Shown here piece after piece: positions 1 to 10,126 of a stretch of 64,000 nt of DNA (position 1 is the stretch's first letter; each line of letters opens with the position of its first letter). Made by a program: the position numbers and the translations under genes. The notes beneath the pieces are model-generated. The model had not been told where the DNA came from. It worked only from the letters and a program-made list of their open reading frames with translations, and ran no database searches. This stretch comes from Apiosordaria backusii (taxonomy: Eukaryota > Ascomycota > Sordariomycetes > Sordariales > Lasiosphaeriaceae), in NCBI GenBank assembly GCA_030549205.1, contig JAUKTV010000002.1:434001-498000 (forward strand), given 5' to 3'.

Positions 1-192
1 TCACTCTCGCTACCCTTACAATTCGTTGCCTCTGGGATTGCAAGGTTTCGATCTCCAGCATATCTTCGAGCTGACTTGGCACAAAAGCCGAATTCACGAA
101 CCAACAAGTCAAGGTAGGTCACTGGGCTGTCGCATGAAAGCTGTTGGAGGTGAGCTTTAACACATATTGTCCCCAGATCTTCAGTAGCCACA

Positions 193-1197
193 ATGTCCTA
201 CAATACTCCCTTCTTCCCGACAACTTATCCGATCGGCGAGGACGAGCATGCCCGGCTCAAGAGACAGCTGGCTGAGGCCAAGGAGGATCTCGATATCAAG
301 AAGGCTGAGCTCGCCAGTGCCAGGGAGATGATGAAGCAACATGAGAAAAAGATCTTCGACCTCAACTACAAACTCTCTCTTGGCGCCCACCGAGTCCAGG
401 CTGCCGATGCTGGTGTTCGCCAAACCTCTGCTCAGCACATGTCGACGCTGGAGGAGCTCAACAAGATTCGCCAAGCTCTCATGATCTCTGAGACCAAGCT
501 CCGGGAGGTTGAACGGACCCGCGATGAGGCAACCGGAAACTACCGACAGCTGTCCTTGCAATACTATCCTGCGATGGAAGAGCTCTCCAGAACACGCCAG
601 CTACTGTCGTCCACCCAGGCCCAGCTGAAGGAGGCATTGACAACTCGTGCTGAGGCCCGCGGAGCCCTGAACCTGCGTGAGCAGGTTTGGTATTATGAGA
701 AGGCGAAGCTGGAGTCCAAGTACGAGTCTTCACAGACGCAGCTGCGCTCTGTCCAAGCCCACCTTGAATCTACCGAAGGCAAGCTCAGGGAGGCTCTAAA
801 AGTCCACGACGAGGCGTCGAAGGCTATGTCCTTGTCTGCCGCCTGTCAATATGAGGCATCCAAGTTCAGGGATGCATACGAAGAGTCTCAGAAGAACCTG
901 CACAACACCCAGCTGCGCCTCACAGCTACTCAGAGCGAACTCGAAGAAGCTTTGAAGGCCCGCGATATGGTCAGCGATGAGGCCTTGAAGCTCAGAATGT
1001 CGAAGCTCAAGGTGACCAGGTTTGACCCCAGCGAGGATCGTATTGAGGAACTTCGTCTGGAACGTGATGAGCTCCGCGAGGAACGCGATGAGATTCGCCG
1101 GGAGCGCGACGAGCTTGTAAGGTCCCACAGTCGTTCCAGAAGCCGGAGCCGGCGCCGGGACTCCTTTTCCTTCAGCTACTCCGAGACGTCGATCTAA
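193..1197 (+). CDS. Coiled-coil protein with Arg/Ser-rich tail, unknown function
   Basis: I do not recognise a family. The 334-residue product is almost wholly charged, heptad-like helix from about residue 16 to 305, rich in Glu, Lys, Arg and Leu, with recurring phrases such as TQAQLKEALTTRAEARG and TEGKLREALKVHDEASK, so it probably forms a long coiled coil. The last 25 residues form an Arg/Ser tail (SRSRSRSRRR, then a Ser/Phe/Tyr-rich end), resembling RS domains that SR kinases phosphorylate; that comparison is inference. No signal peptide or membrane segment is visible. The ATG at 193 is the first good start after what looks like a 5' UTR intron ending CCCCAG at 176. The next gene (2366-3136, same strand) is also coiled-coil but lacks the RS tail. 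Coding by length and composition is convincing; function is unknown. Confidence 0.75.
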   Translation: MSYNTPFFPTTYPIGEDEHARLKRQLAEAKEDLDIKKAELASAREMMKQHEKKIFDLNYKLSLGAHRVQAADAGVRQTSAQHMSTLEELNKIRQALMISETKLREVERTRDEATGNYRQLSLQYYPAMEELSRTRQLLSSTQAQLKEALTTRAEARGALNLREQVWYYEKAKLESKYESSQTQLRSVQAHLESTEGKLREALKVHDEASKAMSLSAACQYEASKFRDAYEESQKNLHNTQLRLTATQSELEEALKARDMVSDEALKLRMSKLKVTRFDPSEDRIEELRLERDELREERDEIRRERDELVRSHSRSRSRSRRRDSFSFSYSETSI

Positions 1198-2365
1198 GAA
1201 GCCGAACACATGGACAACATCTCGACCTGCGGTACATTTATCGGAACGGGAGTGGTTCATCATCACCGGGTTTAACTGCAAATCTCAGGTCTGTGTTGGA
1301 GTGGGGGCATGGATTGGTCAAGGCTTGTCATGGAGGGGAGCTCGTTGAGGGTATTTCTCAGTTGGCGATGCCAAGCTCATGCTATAGCGTGACGACTTGA
1401 AAAATAACTGGGCTCAGATAGCAATGGGAATGAATTAAGCTTGGTACCGGATCTCTATTTGTATGCCGTAGCTTGCTGTTGTGTGTTCCATGTTTTTAGT
1501 GTTTGCTACCAGTCTGGAAGACTTCCATCCCAGTTCATTTGAGCGTGCCTTTTTACGTCAGGACAGAAGCTCGCTACCTACATGACACTTGGCATGAGTA
1601 CCTAAATCTATTTGAAGCCAGCCCATGACCAGACATCCCAAGGCGACTTCTGAGGTTTGGTATGTATCATATTTTTGCAGTAAATACTTGCCCACCCCTG
1701 ATTTGGGATTGATGGTTGCTAATCATACATCCAATCCAAATCGAGCAACTTCCTTGAGGGTAGTGGCGGGCATGGTCGTGTCTAACGTCTACCAAGGGAG
1801 AGGCGGATGGACGGGGAGAACATTCCCGAGCATGATTAACCAGATGCGGACGCCGCGGATAACGAAGTCAAAAGGGCAACGACCCGTCCCGTTCTCTCGT
1901 ATTACCTTAGGCATTCGAACATGGTTATAGATGATGTGACCTGATGGTGGTTGGGATGGGGCACCCTGCTCCATCTCATGGCAACGGTAAGGTAGATGGT
2001 GAATGCTGTTGCTCCCGTTGAGGTCTCTTCGTTGGGAGCCCCACACGTTCCGACTGCTCAATGCCATGGGGATTTGCCCACTACCTATAAAAGTCCTCTC
2101 TTTTCACACTCCGCCCACAACTCTCGACTCTGTTCTCAATCTCCACAACATCGACCGCCGCACTTCCGCCTTCTTCTTCATTTTCCTTGCCGCATCGTAG
2201 CGCCTCGCCTACCATTTCAGCAACGCCTACAATTTTCTGTCTGCTCTCTCTTTCCACGCCGCACCACATCACGTATTTCATCGATTCACTGCGTCGAGGT
2301 CTATTGGCCGTCCCTTGCCTGCGCTTTTCATCCCTCTTGACGACCAGATTCACAACTACAGCAAC
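1198..2365. other. Intergenic; probable promoter/5' leader of the next gene
   Basis: No gene is supported here. The last 300 bases (about 2080-2365) are a C/T-rich leader typical of fungal 5' UTRs, with a TATAAAAG at about 2090, and lead into the ATG at 2366. Short open frames in this stretch lack conserved features. Confidence 0.5.
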
Positions 2366-3136
2366 ATGTCCACCTCCAAGCGCGACATTTTTGCCGGGAC
2401 CAAATGGCAGAGTATGGACGACTATCGCCCGCCGCAAATCGTTGCAGTCGCGCTCGAGGATGAGCTCTTGCGGTCCAAAACCCGGTACGATAATCTCATG
2501 GACGAATACATGCGCCGAATCCAGCAAGAGGAGGAAAAACTCAGGGCGGCCAAATCAGAACTTCAATCGGTGCAGAAGGAGCGCGATGAGTTGGTTGTCA
2601 AGTTGACCACGGTCAATGAAATGCTTTCAACTGCTCACGGCGAGCGTGACGAGTACCACAAGCGAGGCAGAAACCTGTTGGTGAACCATAACGCGCTCAA
2701 GCAGAAGTTCTTGTCGTCTCAGGAGAGCGTGAAAAAACTCCAAGAGAGGCTGGGTGTGGCGATGACTCAACTTCGCAACCGCTCTGTGCCGTCTCCTCTC
2801 CCGGACCGCCCTGCTGATCATGTCAACAATCACCATCATGGGGGCCCGCTTTATACCGGCTTTGGCGACGATGTCAGCTGGGCTGATCACGGCGACGGAT
2901 CGACTACAGCCCACACTTCGGTGAATTCAATGCGCATCCCCGGAGTTACCCATCACAAGAAGTGCGGCATCAGGCAGCCAACAATCACCGAGGATACTCA
3001 CCGCTCGCCCGCACCCGCTGCAAATGATGCGGCCCAACAGAGTACGGACGGCAACCGTCAGACCACCAATCTCATACTGTTGCTGTTCGCTGCCGTCATC
3101 GGGTCCGCCGTCCTCCTGATCATCAAGAGAAATTAG
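2366..3136 (+). CDS. Tail-anchored coiled-coil protein, unknown function
   Basis: 256-residue product starting MSTSKRDIFAGTKWQ. I chose the ATG at 2366 because an earlier in-frame ATG (2315) adds a segment read from the pyrimidine-rich leader. Residues about 30-130 are charged coiled-coil helix (KLRAAKSELQSVQKERDEL). The middle is polar and His/Pro rich. The last 24 residues are a single hydrophobic span (NLILLLFAAVIGSAVLLII) followed by KRN, the layout of a C-terminal tail-anchored membrane protein inserted post-translationally into the ER or mitochondrial outer membrane. No family is recognised. The short basic tail after the span would fit either membrane. It lies downstream of another coiled-coil gene in the same orientation. 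Confidence 0.75.
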   Translation: MSTSKRDIFAGTKWQSMDDYRPPQIVAVALEDELLRSKTRYDNLMDEYMRRIQQEEEKLRAAKSELQSVQKERDELVVKLTTVNEMLSTAHGERDEYHKRGRNLLVNHNALKQKFLSSQESVKKLQERLGVAMTQLRNRSVPSPLPDRPADHVNNHHHGGPLYTGFGDDVSWADHGDGSTTAHTSVNSMRIPGVTHHKKCGIRQPTITEDTHRSPAPAANDAAQQSTDGNRQTTNLILLLFAAVIGSAVLLIIKRN

Positions 3137-3749
3137 TTCCTGGGAGCCACTGACGCGGCGCCTCGCCTCGAAGCAACAAACATCTTCCTCACTTTTATCT
3201 TAGACCTACCCTTCGCAGCCAACACACTAGGTAGCTATTTGTAACGGCTTGTGGTTTCGATAAAGGAAGTTGAATACTCGGGAAACTTGGTTGAAACAAG
3301 TTTTATTAGGTAATGGGTTGGGATGTTGGTCAGCACTCAATTGCTTACCTAGTTCTACGGCTGTGTGGCACTCGACCTTGTATGGCTGCGGTAGAGGAAG
3401 TCAAAGAGGGTTTGGGTTGGATCCGGCTTGGGTGGATATTGCCGCGGACTCGGGAAAGTTGGTGGCTATTGCTGGGGTAGTGTCACCATCTATCGAGGAT
3501 TCAGGAAAGGGGGCACGTTAGCTGGCGTGGGACCTTCACAAAGAAGGGCTTTACGGTAGATAGGTACATGCGCTAATCACGGCACCTCAGTAATTTCTGC
3601 CCAGTCAAACCAGTGTGTACCCAGTGTGACTTCAATTATGCGTTGTTGTGGATCCTGATTCTGTGTGCTCGCAGAACGGCGCATGCCGGAGCTTAACTGC
3701 ATGTGCGGAAAATATTTCCTTAATTTAGGATCAACCAGCGATCGTCCCC
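3137..3749. other. Intergenic
   Basis: Contains the 3' ends of the flanking genes, which converge here. The only open frame (3270-3521) has no recognisable feature. I see no RNA gene or repeat. Confidence 0.4.
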
Positions 3750-4745
3750 TTACCCAAGCACTACAGTAAGCACGGCTGTTAACACTCCCACCAAGACCAC
3801 TGATGCGACAGTTCCACGACTTTCGGCACTGTTCTCCCCGCTCGGTGTCATCGTGGCGTTCGACGCGGTGGTCAAATCAATGGTCTTTACACACGTCAAC
3901 TGTGCGTCCGGTTGAGAAACGGTTGTCCGGTTATCATCGCCCGGGAAGAACACGGTGAGGATGGGGGTCACGCCAAAGAAGTTCTTCGACAAGGTCTCGG
4001 CTTTGAAGTCGCCCTGTTAACACCATCCCTGTTAGCAATCTGGGTGGTACACTTGTGATAGGGAGATACTAACCGTGGTATTTGTAGAATGAACCAGTCG
4101 GAGGTCGTTGTTTCTTGGTGAGATGGGCCAGCAATTCGAACTGGCGTTCTGCTGGCTGTCGATAGGCTTGGGGGAACCATTATCAGACAAGCTCACTGAC
4201 GTGACGCCCACCCAGTTAATTCCGGCCGCAAAAGAGGCACACTCTGGATCCAGGTTGTTCAAAAACTCAGTTTGCAGCTTCTCGCAGGCATCATCCTCAG
4301 CCAAGTCTACAGCCTTGGCGCGCTTGATTAGGGCGTCGATACACCCATCGGTCATAGCCTGGTTGCAAGTGCCCTTCGAGAGCCGAGGATCATCGTCGCC
4401 AAACCGCACGCGGTCGCTGACTTTGTTGAAGAAAACGGCGCACGAGTTGGGCAGTCGCAGGTCGAGGGGTGTGCCAAGGTAGAACGACTGGTCGTATTCC
4501 CGCTCCGAGCCCGAGTCTGAGGCGCCTACGGCTTTAGTCCAGGAGAGGCCTTTGAGGTCATCGCTAACTCCCTCAATAGAGGCTACGCCGACCGCATTGA
4601 AGATCTTGTCTACCACGGTGCACGTGGCGGAGGTTGTGCCATCAGTAATAGGGCAGTCGACATCAGCGCAGCTAAGAATCTGCACGCTAGTAGAAGAAGC
4701 TATAACCAGCACGGCGAGAACGGTGAGGAGGTGTTAGCGCGGCAT
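3750..4745 (-). pseudogene. Small secreted, GPI-type Cys-rich protein gene with nonsense codon 4
   Basis: Two exons on the minus strand: 4745-4074 and 4013-3750, with an intron 4014-4073 (GTTAGT...AACAG). The predicted protein has a hydrophobic N-terminus, Cys-rich body (SCADVDCPITDGTTSATC), several N-glycosylation sites and a C-terminal hydrophobic tail (VASVVLVGVLTAVLTVVLG) preceded by small residues, as in a GPI-anchored surface protein. The ATG at 4743-4745 is followed by CCG CGC TAA, so codon 4 is a stop (4734-4736). The truncated paralogue at 7420-7656 reads ATG CCG CGC CAA, so a single C-to-T change explains the stop. Everything downstream stays open for more than 290 codons, so inactivation is recent, or the base is wrong, or another start is used. 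Family function unknown. Confidence 0.65.
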
Positions 4746-6135
4746 GTTTATTAGGTATAAAGGTATTGAAGTTAAGGCAACAGTAGGCAAAAAATCGAAG
4801 ATAAGGAAACTAAAGATAAGAGACAGCACGTTCAAGCAAGGTTGGAGGGTCGACCCGTTATAAGAGGATCGCGGCAGTGCACCTCTCTGGCACTGAGTCA
4901 CGCAAGAGGAGGGAACCAGGAGCAAACAGCTGTAAGAGAGCCCCTCATTTCTTAAGGGTCACGTTAGCACTGCACACTCAATTATCTCATGGCCTCGCCC
5001 ATTCATCCGCAAAAAATAAAGAGACAATTCATCACGATGTTAACGTCTATTCTATTAGCCGCCATAGTTACGCAGGGCGAGGCTCCCCCCTGGCCGTTCG
5101 CCGCAGTGCACCAATCACAGGCGTTACCAACAGCTCAGGAACCCCTCGGCCACTACTCCTTTGCCGCCCACACCGCCGAGACATCTCACTCCCCGGTTTT
5201 ACCAGCCGCAACCGTCGTCGCCTACGTACATACGCAGCACCGCCTCAGTCTTTTCTCGAACTTCCTCCGTAGCCACATCGCGGTTAATCTCGGACGTCGG
5301 AGCCCATGAACCACCCTGTCGGTAATCCTGCAATACAGCGACAATGGCAACCACCACTATACTGGCACGACGCCATGCGGCTAAGCGCGGCAGTGGAACA
5401 ACACACCGCCAACATGTACAGTAAACAAGCGCGATCCTGGTTCATCATGCGGGTTTCAGAGCCTCAACGATATTATATCTCACAAAATCTGAACGATAAT
5501 AATAGACAGACCGTTCCAATGACGACGACAAACACTATGGCCGAATGCTGTGGCACTGTACTCAACGCCGTCAAGCGACGATAATAAGGCCCCGAGACAA
5601 GGGAAGGATTCTCGATAGCTCGGCTGCAGTAGGGCTGGGGTTTTAAATTTAACGATGCCCGAGGAAATCGGGTGCTGGATCCAGTAACGACGTGTCGGTA
5701 GCCGACGAGAAATATTTTCATCGTTGTTGTGGAGTATGGGGATGCTACGATCCAGGCCAACACGGCCACGGCCCACCGAGGGAGGATATTGGGGTCATGG
5801 GTACGGTTCGGTTCGATGCTGGTCTTGGTGTTGTGTTGTCTGGGAGATTGCCTACCGCGAGGCTGGCAGCAAGGTTTTGGTGGGCAGGATCGTGGCTTGT
5901 TTGGGAGACGAAAGGTGTATAAAAAGCAAGGTGAGGTTCTCGTCCTGGCGGTAGATCATCACAGCATCACATCACCAGCTCTCACATCTTTCCTACTCTT
6001 ACTTTGGCTACTTTCCTACCTTTCCTTCCCTTGTCAGTTGTGCCGCGCACATCTTCTCCTATCTTCACTCATTACCGGCTCGAATATATTCATTATCATC
6101 TTTTCTTTTTCACCATCCCCTTCGAATTGACCACC
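4746..6135. other. Intergenic; promoter of the next gene at its right end
   Basis: No gene is supported. A frame starting at 5037 begins with a hydrophobic stretch (MLTSILLAAIVTQGEA) but becomes low-complexity and ends after about 90 codons. The final 200 bases (about 5940-6135) form a C/T-rich leader, with GTATAAAAAG at about 5917, leading to the ATG at 6136. Confidence 0.4.
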
Positions 6136-7221
6136 ATGGCAGGCGCAGCAGGATCCCTCCGCGTCATCTCGGCCATCTCTGGCCTCCTCAACATCGTCAC
6201 CTTCGGCCAAGACATGTTCTCCCAGCCCGACCCTGTCGGCTCCAAAGTCACGATCACCGTCGGCCTCGACGTCCCCAGTGGTCTCAACAACACCGGCGGC
6301 GACCTCCCCGACGTCCGCCTCTTCAACGAAGCCGGTAAGTTCCTCGGCATCGCTGCCGACCCCGGCTTCGTAGGTGATGGCTCCACAGGCGAGATCAAGA
6401 TCGACCACAAAGACGACAACGGCCAGCAGGCTACCTACGCTTTGTTCACCGCGAACGATAACGCCATCTGCGTTGCGAGCGCCAGTATCACCTGGCCCAA
6501 CGGAGATGAATATGGCTGGGTGGGTGACTGGGGCAGGGAGTGTGGTGGAAGCTGGTACTACAGCAATGTTTTCATCCAGGGCAGCGATTACAAGCCGGAT
6601 TGTTTGTGGATTGATGCCAACGGTGATCAGCTACAGACGGGGTTCCAGGTTCATTGGCCTGAGTTTGTTCAGCGAGATGATGGCAAGCCTGGAGAAAAGG
6701 ATGGGTTGGATGTGGGATACTTCTGTGGGGCTGGGCCCCCGTTCAAGTATTATACTGAGAGTGAGCCGAGGGCGATTACGTATTGGGTTTTGAGTAATGG
6801 GAAGAAGGTTAAGAGGGAGAGTACTGGGCGGCCGAGGATTCATGAGCGGAGGCAGCAGATGGCGAAAAGGCAGGGGAATGAGACTGATGCTGCCGGTCAG
6901 GAGCAGGTGCGGACGTTGGCGGAGAAGTTGGGGGAGATGCTGGTTATGGATCAGGGCAGTCATGGACAGCACTCGGCGGCAAAGTTGTGCTCTAGCCCTA
7001 CTTCCATGGGACCGGACTTTGCAAACGAAGCGGAGGGTCTTTTCTGCCGCATGTCGGATAAGACTTTGTGGGAGTTTTGTGATGGGGTGCATATTACGGA
7101 TAATTGTTTCAATGTTGACTTACAGCAGGGCAAAGTAACCAGGGATAAGAAGTACGGGAAGGTCATGTTGTGGGGCGGGCAGAATAACAGTGTTGAGGGA
7201 GGTCGGTCGGGATATAACTGA
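6136..7221 (+). CDS. Secreted KEX2-processed protein, conserved fungal type, unknown function
   Basis: 361-residue single-exon product. The start at 6136 has a strong context (CACCATGGC); an in-frame upstream ATG at 6004 only adds leader sequence. The N-terminus (SLRVISAISGLLNIVTFG) is hydrophobic enough for a signal peptide. The body holds paired Cys and Trp-rich motifs (ICVASASITWPNGDEYGW, GDWGRECGGSWYYSN) like other secreted fungal proteins. Dibasic sites at about residues 226-227 (KR), 238-239 (RR) and 244-245 (KR) mark a linker likely cut by Kex2. The C-terminal part (LFCRMSDKTLWEFCD) has four Cys, presumably disulfide bonded. I recall this layout from hypothetical proteins of several ascomycetes but know no assigned activity. 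GC-rich codon use at the 5' end suggests good expression. Confidence 0.8.
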   Translation: MAGAAGSLRVISAISGLLNIVTFGQDMFSQPDPVGSKVTITVGLDVPSGLNNTGGDLPDVRLFNEAGKFLGIAADPGFVGDGSTGEIKIDHKDDNGQQATYALFTANDNAICVASASITWPNGDEYGWVGDWGRECGGSWYYSNVFIQGSDYKPDCLWIDANGDQLQTGFQVHWPEFVQRDDGKPGEKDGLDVGYFCGAGPPFKYYTESEPRAITYWVLSNGKKVKRESTGRPRIHERRQQMAKRQGNETDAAGQEQVRTLAEKLGEMLVMDQGSHGQHSAAKLCSSPTSMGPDFANEAEGLFCRMSDKTLWEFCDGVHITDNCFNVDLQQGKVTRDKKYGKVMLWGGQNNSVEGGRSGYN

Positions 7222-7419
7222 GGGCTGGGTCTATGGGTGTACTGCTCCCTGAAGTATAGAGGTGTAGAGCAACTGTATAAATACACACCTTTTTGCGACT
7301 CCTATACCTTGTAGTCCCTGTTGCTTGACCTGCTGGCTGCTCCTTCATGGAAGGACTCATTGCTGTCCCTATATACCGCCCATCACTATATGGTTTCATT
7401 GTGCTGCCCAGGGCCCTCT

Positions 7420-7656
7420 CTACATGCACATTGAGATCATGGGATGACACATGCTACTACCATGAGAGAGCCTTACAATTTTCGACAGACGTTCAAAAGG
7501 GAACTGCGCGTTGAAGGTGTTATTGACGATGGTGCAGGTGGCAGAGGTTGTGTTACCGGTGAGGGGGCAGCCGACTTCAACACAGCTGAGCATCTGTGCA
7601 TTGGTGGTGGCCATGGCCAGTACGGCGAGGACGGTGAGGAGATGTTGGCGCGGCAT
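7420..7656 (-). pseudogene. Truncated paralogue of the secreted gene at 3750-4745
   Basis: The frame starts ATG CCG CGC CAA at 7656 and encodes a signal peptide-like MPRQHLLTVLAVLAMATTNA followed by QMLSCVEVGCPLTGNTTSATC, closely matching the gene at 3750-4745 through FNA (about residue 49). After that (about 7510 leftward) similarity stops and the frame runs into unrelated DNA, ending at 7420. It is thus a 5' fragment of about 50 codons and shows what the intact N-terminus of the family looks like. The foreign stretch next to it (7447-7485) weakly matches 10142-10180, another decayed gene. Confidence 0.6.
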
Positions 7657-8670
7657 GTTCAGTTGTCTTTTTGAGCTCTTAAGATCTTGAAACCGTAGAA
7701 AGGTACCTAGTGTGGTCGAAGGTGCAAGGTTCTAAGTAGACACATAAAGCTCGGGAGGTTACACAAAAAGCTTGGGCACCTCATGTACACAGAGAGTTCA
7801 GATAGAGTGAACAGGAGGCTCAGATAATAAGAACAGAAAGCTTGGGTTAGAGCTGTATTCGGGAGATGTTGTGTTTCACTTTGACGACCTACCAAAGCCG
7901 GAGCCAGGGCTCGGCTGGGCTAATCAGAACTGGGTGGCTTGAGGCTTCTGTCTGCTAGCTACTTAGTACTACCCCTGTAGAACAGTTCCTCTCAAAAGAA
8001 CAGTTCCTTTTATAAAAACAGATCCTAAGAACCTACAGTTCGAAGTATCTTCTCGCAATGGCCACCTGTTCTACTACAGTTCGGCCGGTTCTGCTATATT
8101 TCTATATAAAGCACTGTTCAAAGGCCCCCTAAACAACCATTAATGGCGGTACGAGGAACTTGAAAGAAGGGTTACTTCCGGACAATCGTCACCCTGTACA
8201 GAACCGAAGTCATACGGTTTATAGATAAACACGGCTTTTGGACTTGTAGGACATATAGCAAAATCAGGGATATCGATTGGCCCAGTGGTCAGTCGCTTGC
8301 AGGAGGGTGGATTCCCATGCTGCACGCCAGGCTATTAGTACCACTGCTTCTTAGCGCACGGCATGGTCCAAGAGGCACAGGTAGGAGCATGTGGAGCTTT
8401 TCATCCTCTACACGACGGCGATATGTTTCAACAAACGGCCGCAAGCCTGGTACCGCATTGCCGAGTGTGCTCCTTTCGAATTAGCAGTGGGGAAGGAAAG
8501 CCTAAGAATGCTTTTGAGTAACACTCACAAAGGGTATCAACCGCCTAAATACCTAGGTAGGTAGGCAAGTCTAGAGTTGCTATCACTGAACGTTAAGGTG
8601 GCGCGTTGCGCAATGACGGAAAAGGTCTCAGAGCCTTAAACATCTCATATAGAACATAGTATGCACCAGC
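7657..8670. other. Intergenic relic DNA
   Basis: No gene supported. Around 7974-8080 there are repeated AACAGTTCC-like phrases and a short inverted pair (GTAGAACAG / CTGTTCTAC), in style similar to the TIR element at 9115-9870, so this may be a further eroded transposon fragment. Confidence 0.3.
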
Positions 8671-8726
8671 CTGAGCATATCAAAACCATACTCCACGGCT
8701 GAGCATATCAAAACCATACTCCACGG
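8671..8726. repeat. Perfect 2 x 28-bp tandem repeat
   Basis: The 28-base unit beginning CTGAGCATATCAAAACC occurs twice back to back without a mismatch (8671-8698 and 8699-8726), inside gene-free DNA. A recent slippage or unequal exchange product; no coding role visible. Confidence 0.9.
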
Positions 8727-9114
8727 CATGATAGGTATTGCATACAGCAGCACTGACCACATAGACCCAGAACTTGAAACAGAAGCATCTGAATGCTTAT
8801 ATAGTGAAGCAGGCCCTCTACCCAATGATGAAGGTGATCCTGAGTCAAATATCGTCGTGTCGGCATAATGGCTTGCAGTCAACCCACCGCAAGGTCATTC
8901 TCACCTTGCTTGGTGGCGCATTTCCTGCTTTTCGAGGTTCACAATCCCTGTAGATGAAGTGTTTTTTAATAACTAGGGGGCTAAATGTCAGATGTTCGCG
9001 TATGAGTGCCGATGAGAATGGTAGGTAAGGTACCTAAGTGATATTCGTGGTATCTAGTAAGAAGGCTGATTGTGTACATTAATGGTCAAGAAGGCCTTTT
9101 TTTAACTGTGGCCT

Positions 9115-9870
9115 ATTAGCAACTATTTTTAAATAGCTTGAACTGTGGTCAAATAGCCCTAATGGTTATAAAATAAGGCCCATTGTTGACTTTAAGGAAC
9201 TGTTTTTAAGAGCGCAATTGTTATAAAATACGCAACCGTTATATAGGGATATGGATAATAGAAGGGGCGTTAGCAGGGGCTTATACTAGCCAGACCTCTA
9301 CAATTGACGATGGCGAGGTTGATGATAGAAGGAGCGTTTCTACGGCCACTGCGTAGGGCCACTGGCCTATTGAACTTAAGCATATCGAAGTCTTTATCTT
9401 CAGCCTAATTTAACTAAGTCTTCGTCTTCTATATAACCACCACAGCCATTAACTACTATAGCCATCATATCATAAGTATATACTTCTATAGTTAAATTAC
9501 TAGTAGATTGACTTGCAATAAATGCGTATCCCCGACCAAGCGATGCAAGTGATATGAGCAACCGAGCGATATAATATTGGTAGTTGTAGTAGTGGTTGAT
9601 GGCTGTGGTAGTGGTGGTTGTGGTGGTAGTAGTTGACGGCTTGTAAGTGGTAGTTTCTGCCAAAGTGGTAGCTTTTACTTGTAGTTGTGATTAAAGGCTT
9701 GCCTGGGCAGGGGTCTACCTAGTGTAGGCCCTTGCTAGCTCCCCTTTTACTGTCTACATCTCTGTATAACGGTTGCGTATTTTACAACAGTTGCGCTTTC
9801 AAAAACGGTTCCTCAGAGCCTACGGTTTTTATTTTGCCAACAGTTGAAAGTAAATAACCGTGGGTTGCCA
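9115..9870. mobile_element. Non-coding TIR element (MITE-like) with RIP-type differences
   Basis: A left arm at about 9194-9246 (GGAACTGTTTTTAAGAGCGC..., ending in CGCAACCGTTATA) is the reverse complement of a right arm at about 9763-9814. Over these 50-odd bases the arms differ at about seven positions, and all are transitions. Weaker inverted similarity continues outward to about 9115 and 9870 (for example TTGAACTGTGGTCAAATAG against TTTCAACTGTTGGCAAAATA). The interior (about 9250-9760) has no transposase frame; it contains a GTGGTAGTGGTGGTTGTGG-type microsatellite at 9590-9660. I could not define exact ends or a target-site duplication. Confidence 0.55.
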
Positions 9871-10126
9871 GGGGCCCCACCCGTAATGTATTAAGGGGCA
9901 GGCTTAAGACTCATCTGCAGAATTCCTATTTGCACCTTTCTCTAACCTTTGGACTTGGTCCCATTGCCCCCTTTACCTGTTAGCTGTCATGGACGCCATG
10001 TTATAGGCGCATAGAGAGGGTACCTTTGTAATTTAATTGAATAGCCTGTTGCTGTCCCTAACTTCAAGCATATACTATCGATTAGTATACGGCTTCAACA
10101 TGCTTCCAACAGTCTTCTCTCCACAT

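Noticed and set aside
5037..5309. Frame beginning like a signal peptide
   Set aside because: Hydrophobic start only; the remainder is His/Pro/Ala-rich chance-like sequence with no Cys pattern or homologue I recognise.
9590..9660. GTG/GTA-rich stretch considered as a coding poly-Thr tract (minus strand)
   Set aside because: Simple-sequence repeat inside the TIR element, without a supporting frame around it.
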